Part shown: one piece after another, positions 58,877 through 64,000 of the stretch
Numbering within the stretch: position 1 is the first letter of the stretch
Layout: every line of letters starts with the position of its first letter
Assembly: GCA_902560815.1 (NCBI GenBank)
Contig: CACENP010000007.1
Location: 1-64,000 of the forward strand
Source of the DNA: an uncultured Pelagibacteraceae bacterium
Lineage (GTDB): Bacteria > Pseudomonadota > Alphaproteobacteria > Pelagibacterales > Pelagibacteraceae
DNA: 64,000 nucleotides
Direction: 5' to 3'
Notes under the pieces: model-generated
Seen by the model: only the letters and a program-made list of their open reading frames with translations
The model's database searches: none
Told to the model about the DNA's origin: nothing
Position numbers and translations under genes: made by a program

Positions 58877-61873
58877 ATGTCAGAAAAATTTAGATTAGAC
58901 AAAGGTGGATTAATCAATAGAAATAAAAAACTTTCATTTAAATTTAATGGTAAAAAGTATTTTGGTTACGAAGGTGATACTTTAGCTTCAGCTTTAATTG
59001 CAAATGGAGTTCATTTAGTTGGTAGAAGTTTTAAATATCATAGACCTAGAGGATTTTTTGGAGCAGGTGTAGACGAGCCTTATGCGATAGTTCAAATGAA
59101 TAGAAATAATGAAGTTGACCCCAATGTAAGAGCAACTGAACAAGAGTTATTTGAGGGTTTAGAGGCAAAAAGTGTAAATTGTTGGCCAAATGTAGATTTT
59201 GATATTGGTGCAATAAATAATTTTTTAGGCAAATTTTTTCCTGCAGGATTTTACTATAAAACTTTTATGTGGCCTAAAAGCTTTTGGTATAAAGTATATG
59301 AACCAATTATTAGAAAAGCAGCAGGATTTGGAGAAGCTTCAATAAAACATGATAAAGAAAAATATGAACATAAATACGAATATTGCGATCTATTAATTAC
59401 AGGATCTGGTCCTTCCGGTTTAGCAAGCGCCTATGCTGCAGCTCAAAATGGAGCAAAAGTAATTTTAGCTGAAGACAAATCGAGGTTTGGTGGAAGCCTT
59501 CTAACCAGCGAAGTTACAATTGGAAATCAAAGCGGAAAAGATTGGGCAGAAAAAATAATATCTGAACTTAAATTAATGCCAAATGTAATTGTCAAAAATA
59601 GATCACAAGTTTTTGGTTATTATGATCATAACATGCTTGTTATGTCTGAGAGAGTTAGTGATCATTTACCTAAAACGGAAAAATATATTCCCAAGCAGAG
59701 ACTTTGGTACATACGTGCAAAAGAAGTCATTATTTCATCTGGATCAATAGAAAGACCTTTGGTTTTTGGAAATAATGATACTCCAGGTGTTATGCTTTCT
59801 TCAGCAGCTAAAGAATACTTAAAAATTTATGGAGTTTTAGTTGGAAAAAAACCATTAGTATTTACTAATAATGATAGCGGATACGAAACTGCAATAGAGT
59901 TTAAAAAAAATGGAATAGATCCTATTGTTTTAGATACAAGAAAAAGTCCTAATTCAGAAATTATAAAAGAAGCTAAAGACTTAAACATAAATATAAAATT
60001 TTCTTATGTTGTTGTTGCAGCAAAGGGTTATAAAAAAGTTAAGTCTGCAGATATTGCAAAAATATCAGATGATAAAAAAAATGTAAGCAACATTGAAAAT
60101 ATAGGATGTGATTGTATTTGTGTCTCAGGATTTTGGACACCAACAATTCATTTAGCTTCACAATCTGGCAATAAAACTAAATTCAAAGATGAAATTGATG
60201 CATTCATCCCAAGTCAATCAAAGCAAAAAGAAACAACTCTTGGATCAGCTAATGGGATTTTTACATTAGAAGAAACATTGAAAACATCTTTCGAAAAAGG
60301 AAGTGAATTATCAAAGCAAATCACAAATAAAGAAAACAAAATCGCAGTTCCTAGCGTTGTAGAAAAAAAATCCTCTAATCATGATAAATTTTGGTGCGTG
60401 CCATTACCTGAAGGTAAAAATTATAAAAGATTCCTAGATTTTCAAAATGATGTTGCTGTGTCAGATATACAGCTTGCATTAAGAGAAGGTTATAGATCAA
60501 TCGAACATGTTAAAAGATATACAACATTAGGAATGGCAACAGATCAAGGTAGGACAAGTAATCTTAATGGATTACAATTAGTCTCAGATATAGAAAATAA
60601 AGTTGTACCTCAAGTTGGTCATACAACTTTTAGACCACCTTATTCTCCTGTTTCAATAGGAGCTATTGTTGGAAGAGAAATTGGAAAACATTCTAAACCA
60701 ACAAGAAAATCACCAATGCATTATTGGCATGAAAAAAATAATGCAGTGTTTGTCGATGCTGGTGTTTGGTTGCGTCCTAGATATTACAAACAAGGAAATG
60801 AAAATTTATTTGAAGCATCAAAGAGAGAAGCAAAAAACGTAAGACAAAATGTTGGAGTATGTGATGTAACTACTCTAGGCAAAATTGATATCAAAGGACC
60901 TGATTCAGCCGAATTTTTAAATAGAGTTTATACTAATGCTTGGCTTAAATTACCCGTTGGTAAAGCAAGATATGGCGTAATGTTAAGAGAAGATGGAATT
61001 GTAATGGATGATGGAACAACAACGAGAATTTCTGAAAACCACTATCATATGACAACTACCACTGCTCAAGCTGCAAACGTATTATCGCATTTAGAATATT
61101 ATTTACAATTAGTATGGCCTGAATTGAATGTAAATGTAGTTTCGTCTACAGAACAGTGGGCCGGTGCTGCAATAGCTGGACCAAAGTCTAGAGATGTATT
61201 ACAAAAATTATTTCCAGACTTAGATTTGTCAAATGAAGGTTTGCCATTTATGGGATATATGGAAGGCAATTTATTTGGCGTTAATGCAAAAATTTATAGA
61301 ATTTCATTTTCTGGTGAACTTGCTTACGAAGTAAATGTGGAGTCTGATAATGGCAATTATATGTGGGAGAAAATAATGGAGATTGGAAAAGATTTTAATA
61401 TTCAACCGTATGGAACTGAGGCATTATCAACCTTAAGAATTGAAATGGGACACGTGGCAGGATCTGAATTAGATGGACGCACAATTCCTTATGATAATTC
61501 ATTAGATGGATTAGTTAGCAAAAAGAAAGATTTTATTGGAAAAAGATCTTTAAGCAAAGCAGCTTATGTTGCTTCAGATAGACAGAAAATTGTTGGAGTT
61601 ATTCCGTTAGATAAAAAAACAAGTATACCAGAAGGTTCATATATAGTTAAAGATGCAAAAGCAAAACTTCCAAATCCTAAATTAGGACATATATCAGCTT
61701 CTTGCTGGAGTGTAGAATATGACAACCCTTTTTCACTAGCAATAATAAAAGATGGAAGAAATATGATTGGACAAAAACTTTTTGCAATGTCTCCTTTAAA
61801 AAATAAAACTATACCCGTTGAAATAGTATCATCACACTATGTTGATCCTAAAGGGGAAAGGGTAAGATCGTGA
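58877..61873 (+). CDS. soxA: Sarcosine oxidase-type alpha subunit
   Basis: A 998-residue multi-domain subunit. N-terminal Fer2-like domain: SFKFNGKKYFGYEGDTLASALIANGVHLVGRSFKYHRPRGFFGAG. Central NAD-binding pyridine nucleotide oxidoreductase domain: DLLITGSGPSGLASAYAAAQNGAKVIL near 170, and the GSIERPLVFGNNDTPGVM loop. C-terminal GcvT-type folate domain from about 620: VCDVTTLGKIDIKGPDSAEFLNRVYTN and ISFSGELAYEVNVESDNG. It turns the methyl group into 5,10-methylene-THF. It starts two bases after soxD and overlaps soxG by four bases. In methylamine users this subunit type is MgdC. Confidence 0.94.
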   Translation: MSEKFRLDKGGLINRNKKLSFKFNGKKYFGYEGDTLASALIANGVHLVGRSFKYHRPRGFFGAGVDEPYAIVQMNRNNEVDPNVRATEQELFEGLEAKSVNCWPNVDFDIGAINNFLGKFFPAGFYYKTFMWPKSFWYKVYEPIIRKAAGFGEASIKHDKEKYEHKYEYCDLLITGSGPSGLASAYAAAQNGAKVILAEDKSRFGGSLLTSEVTIGNQSGKDWAEKIISELKLMPNVIVKNRSQVFGYYDHNMLVMSERVSDHLPKTEKYIPKQRLWYIRAKEVIISSGSIERPLVFGNNDTPGVMLSSAAKEYLKIYGVLVGKKPLVFTNNDSGYETAIEFKKNGIDPIVLDTRKSPNSEIIKEAKDLNINIKFSYVVVAAKGYKKVKSADIAKISDDKKNVSNIENIGCDCICVSGFWTPTIHLASQSGNKTKFKDEIDAFIPSQSKQKETTLGSANGIFTLEETLKTSFEKGSELSKQITNKENKIAVPSVVEKKSSNHDKFWCVPLPEGKNYKRFLDFQNDVAVSDIQLALREGYRSIEHVKRYTTLGMATDQGRTSNLNGLQLVSDIENKVVPQVGHTTFRPPYSPVSIGAIVGREIGKHSKPTRKSPMHYWHEKNNAVFVDAGVWLRPRYYKQGNENLFEASKREAKNVRQNVGVCDVTTLGKIDIKGPDSAEFLNRVYTNAWLKLPVGKARYGVMLREDGIVMDDGTTTRISENHYHMTTTTAQAANVLSHLEYYLQLVWPELNVNVVSSTEQWAGAAIAGPKSRDVLQKLFPDLDLSNEGLPFMGYMEGNLFGVNAKIYRISFSGELAYEVNVESDNGNYMWEKIMEIGKDFNIQPYGTEALSTLRIEMGHVAGSELDGRTIPYDNSLDGLVSKKKDFIGKRSLSKAAYVASDRQKIVGVIPLDKKTSIPEGSYIVKDAKAKLPNPKLGHISASCWSVEYDNPFSLAIIKDGRNMIGQKLFAMSPLKNKTIPVEIVSSHYVDPKGERVRS

Positions 61874-62457
61874 CATCGATATCGGCTTTAAATCATGTTC
61901 ATAAAATAGGTCTTTTTGGAAATTATGAGAATAAAAATGAAGAAAATTTATTAAAAGTTTCAGAAATTAAAAATTTACTTATTGTTCAGATAGTACAGTA
62001 TAAAAATTCAACAATTTCATTTGAACATATTGATATTGATAGTTTAAAGTTAAAAAATGAACCACTTAGTGTAGTCAGCAATAATGACACAAGAATTTTA
62101 TGGAACGGTCCTAAAAATTGGCTTTTAGTATCTATAAAAAAAAATTTACTTAAAAAAATTTCTGATGTTTTTAAAGAAACAGATTTTGCTGTAACAGATT
62201 TATCTCATTCTCGCGCTATAATTGAAATTGAAGGACATGACGTAAAAGAAGTTTTAAAAAAAGGATGTCCATTTAATTTTGATATTTTAAAAAAAAATAA
62301 CGCAATAAACTCAACTTATAATGGTATAGCATTTACAGTAGACATGATAGGTGATGACCCAAATAAAATAAGAGTATTTGCACTAAGAAGTTTTGGAGAA
62401 TCTTTGTATCACTCTATAACAGACTCCTCGTTAGAATTTGGCTACAAAGCAATTTAA
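61870..62457 (+). CDS. soxG: Sarcosine oxidase-type gamma subunit
   Basis: A 195-residue subunit related to the GcvT folate fold but non-catalytic. The start GTG at 61870 overlaps the soxA stop by four bases. Visible family blocks are LWNGPKNWLLVS, FAVTDLSHSRAIIEIEGHDVKEVLKKGCPFNFD and VFALRSFGESLYHSITDSSLEFGYKA. It completes the B-D-A-G order seen in rhizobial and marine heterotetrameric sarcosine oxidases. Low sequence conservation is normal for this subunit. Confidence 0.88.
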   Translation: MTSISALNHVHKIGLFGNYENKNEENLLKVSEIKNLLIVQIVQYKNSTISFEHIDIDSLKLKNEPLSVVSNNDTRILWNGPKNWLLVSIKKNLLKKISDVFKETDFAVTDLSHSRAIIEIEGHDVKEVLKKGCPFNFDILKKNNAINSTYNGIAFTVDMIGDDPNKIRVFALRSFGESLYHSITDSSLEFGYKAI

Positions 62458-62568
62458 TTTATCCATTAAATATTAGAAAATTACTCAATTTGGATACTCT
62501 TGCTATTTACTCTCTTGAGTTGAATTAAAAATACCTTTAATATTCAACTATAAGGATAAATAAAAGTT

Positions 62569-62886
62569 ATGGGGATAAAAAAAATATTAACTTGTATTTT
62601 ATTGGGTATAATTTTGTCAGGTTGTGCTCAGTCAACAGCAATGATTGGTCCAGCTATTACTTTAGTTTCATCAGGTAACGTTTCTCAAGCAGGATTAACT
62701 TTTTTTACTAATAAAGCCGTAGAAAAAGAAACTGGAATGGATACGGTTTCTTATGTTTCAAATAAAATCGAAGAACAAAATTCTAAAACTAAACTAAAAC
62801 GTGAACTCAAAAATTTAGTAGAAACTAATTTTGTAAAAACTAGAGAAAAACTAATTTTACAAGATAAATCTAATACTTTTAATTAA
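62569..62886 (+). CDS. Small lipoprotein of unknown function
   Basis: A 105-residue protein with a lipoprotein signal (lipobox LSGC, Cys near 19) and a short Lys-rich C-terminal helix (KTKLKRELKNLVETNFVKTREKLILQDK). The mid-part GPAITLVSSGNVSQAGLTFFTNKAVEKETGMDT is a moderately hydrophobic repeat-like stretch. A modest Shine-Dalgarno (AAGGA) precedes the ATG. It is a likely outer-membrane or periplasmic lipoprotein; no function is assigned. Confidence 0.75.
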   Translation: MGIKKILTCILLGIILSGCAQSTAMIGPAITLVSSGNVSQAGLTFFTNKAVEKETGMDTVSYVSNKIEEQNSKTKLKRELKNLVETNFVKTREKLILQDKSNTFN

Positions 62887-62910
62887 AATATAAATCTAAA
62901 TCTAAACTAA

Positions 62911-63366
62911 CTATAAGTTTAAAGTGTAATAGCAAGAGTTAGGATCGTCTTTGTAATGAGCAAAAGGAGGACAAGGTTTAAAACCAAATTTACAAAATAA
63001 TTTTCTAGCAGGTAAAAAAAATTCTCCAGCTCCTGTTTCAATACTTAATTTAGTAATTTTTAATTTTTTAGCTTCTTCAATTAGATGATTCATTATTCTT
63101 TCACCAATACCATTTTTTCTAAATTCATTTGCAACTCTAATAGATTTAAATTCACCATGTTCTTTTTCCAAAAACTTTAATGCACCACAACCAATAAGTT
63201 TGTTATCTTCCCATAAACTCCAAAACTTTATACTTGGATCTTTTAAACCATCTATATCGAGCACATGGGTGCTACCCGCCGGCGAGACTGATCTAAGTTC
63301 AATAAAATGCTTTTTTAATAAATCATTAACTTCAGAATTATTAAAATTTCCTTCTATAGATTTCAT
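62911..63366 (-). CDS. GNAT family acetyltransferase
   Basis: A 151-residue N-acetyltransferase. The acetyl-CoA loop is SIRVANEFRKNGIGERIMNHLIEEAKKLKITKLSIETGAGEFFLPARKLFCKFGFKPC, with the R-x-x-G-I-G turn, and EFKSI precedes it as the beta-4 strand. The substrate is unknown. Its start overlaps the 3' end of the metallo-hydrolase gene by four bases, so the two are co-transcribed. No link to the amine cluster is visible beyond position. Confidence 0.85.
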   Translation of the reverse strand: MKSIEGNFNNSEVNDLLKKHFIELRSVSPAGSTHVLDIDGLKDPSIKFWSLWEDNKLIGCGALKFLEKEHGEFKSIRVANEFRKNGIGERIMNHLIEEAKKLKITKLSIETGAGEFFLPARKLFCKFGFKPCPPFAHYKDDPNSCYYTLNL

Positions 63367-64000
63367 TTTAATATATTTTCGAGAGTTTCTACTTGTCCAA
63401 TTTTAAAAATAATAGCATCGTCACTATGATAACCATATTGATTAGAGGAATTTTTAAAACGTTTTGGTGGTTCAAATATTGGTTCTAAAGATAAAACTAC
63501 AGTTCCCCAATGCATCCCTAAAACTTTTTTACTTTTTAAATCTTGTCCAATATTTAATGCCTCTTCAGGATTTGTATGATAAACCGATTTATCTTTTAAT
63601 GGAGACATAGGATAAAAATTATATGCCCCTATGTTAATGAAAGTTAAATCAATAGGGCCATATTTATCTCCAAGTTCTTTATAAATATTTCCATAACCAG
63701 TGTCACATGCAAAAAATATTTTTTTGTCTTTATATTCAATTAAAAAGTTACCCCATAATGTTTTGTTTGTGTCCCACAAGCTTCTTTTTGACCAATGAAC
63801 AGCAGGTAAAAATGTTATTTTTAAGTCGTTAAATTTTATTTCTTCATACCAATCCATTTCGTTAACATCTCTAAATCCATTCTTTGAAAAATATTTTCCA
63901 AGTTTTAGTGGAGCTAAAACTTTTGATTTTTTATAAGGAAATCTTTGTATAGTTCTAGTACTAAGATGGTCATAATGATTGTGTGTTAATAAAAATAAAT
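63363..64000 (-). CDS. Metallo-beta-lactamase-fold hydrolase, N-terminus cut by the window edge
   Basis: The track reports only 63363-63857 from an internal Met. Reading the minus strand past that Met shows the frame continues to the window end with ILFLLTHNHYDHLSTRTIQRFPYKKSKVLAPLKLGKYF, which contains the HxHxDH metal motif (HNHYDH). The gene therefore starts outside the window. Further metal ligands occur in FFACDTGYGN and the C-terminal LGMHWGTV. The pattern resembles NAPE-PLD/UlaG-like hydrolases (TLPAVHWSKRSLWDTNKTLWG), but the substrate is unknown. Confidence 0.85.
   Translation of the reverse strand, partial: LFLLTHNHYDHLSTRTIQRFPYKKSKVLAPLKLGKYFSKNGFRDVNEMDWYEEIKFNDLKITFLPAVHWSKRSLWDTNKTLWGNFLIEYKDKKIFFACDTGYGNIYKELGDKYGPIDLTFINIGAYNFYPMSPLKDKSVYHTNPEEALNIGQDLKSKKVLGMHWGTVVLSLEPIFEPPKRFKNSSNQYGYHSDDAIIFKIGQVETLENILK

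Noticed and set aside
1-64000. tRNA/rRNA genes, CRISPR arrays, insertion sequences, prophage or integrase genes
   Set aside because: Looked for by eye in spacers and ORFs; none seen. Spacers are too short for most of these, and no transposase, integrase or repeat array was recognised.

Overview
The window is a compact, AT-rich, nearly gap-free stretch of a streamlined marine alphaproteobacterium. The very short spacers, the many 1-13 nt gene overlaps and the gene families present (TMAO uptake and demethylation, trimethylamine monooxygenase, SoxBDAG, Fhs, Fe-ADH, GlxBCD/N-methylglutamate-synthase-like genes, TRAP and Ehu-type transporters) point to the SAR11 clade (Pelagibacterales). That assignment is inference from gene content and base composition. 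No rRNA, tRNA, CRISPR array, insertion sequence or prophage was seen, and no gene-free stretch exceeds about 155 bases.

Layout. 1-1681: the tail of an unknown gene, a PhyH-type dioxygenase and a MOSC protein. 1795-7294: an Ehu-like amino-acid-type ABC importer (B, C, D, A) followed by a ureohydrolase and an aldehyde dehydrogenase. 7295-12528: an NCS1 permease convergent with a four-gene operon (M20 hydrolase, allantoinase PuuE, allantoicase, ureidoglycolate lyase), giving allantoin to glyoxylate plus two urea. 12556-18993: CsaA, a LysE exporter, aconitase, a YfgM/BamB-like envelope pair and two conserved unknowns. 19010-29955 (all minus): an FAD oxidoreductase, a glutamine-synthetase-like ligase, GlxB/C/D, a Lys-rich unknown, an ammonium transporter, two tiny membrane proteins, a GlnT-type ligase and diaminopropionate ammonia-lyase. 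30092-35811: malyl-CoA lyase, malate-CoA ligase (MtkAB) and PEP carboxylase. 35808-48195: a MarR-like protein, TMAO demethylase (Tdm), the TMAO importer TmoX/W/V interrupted by three small genes, GlpK, GpsA and trimethylamine monooxygenase (Tmm). 48293-55530: a TRAP transporter with SDR, ALDH, Fe-ADH and class I amidotransferase genes. 55531-62457: Fhs divergent from heterotetrameric SoxBDAG. 62569-64000: a small lipoprotein, a GNAT and a truncated metallo-beta-lactamase-fold gene.

How it fits together. Most of the window handles methylated amines and other small nitrogen compounds. Tmm oxidises TMA to TMAO, TmoXWV imports TMAO, and Tdm cleaves it to dimethylamine and formaldehyde. The GS-like/GlxBCD genes look like the methylamine-to-N-methylglutamate branch, and SoxBDAG-type oxidases release the last methyl group to folate, where Fhs interconverts formyl-THF and formate. 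Allantoin and guanidino-type substrates would add nitrogen, urea and glyoxylate. Mcl/MtkAB/Ppc could draw glyoxylate and acetyl-CoA into malate. Substrate assignments for the transporters, the two GS-like ligases, the Sox-like enzymes and the ADH/ALDH locus are inferences from family and context.
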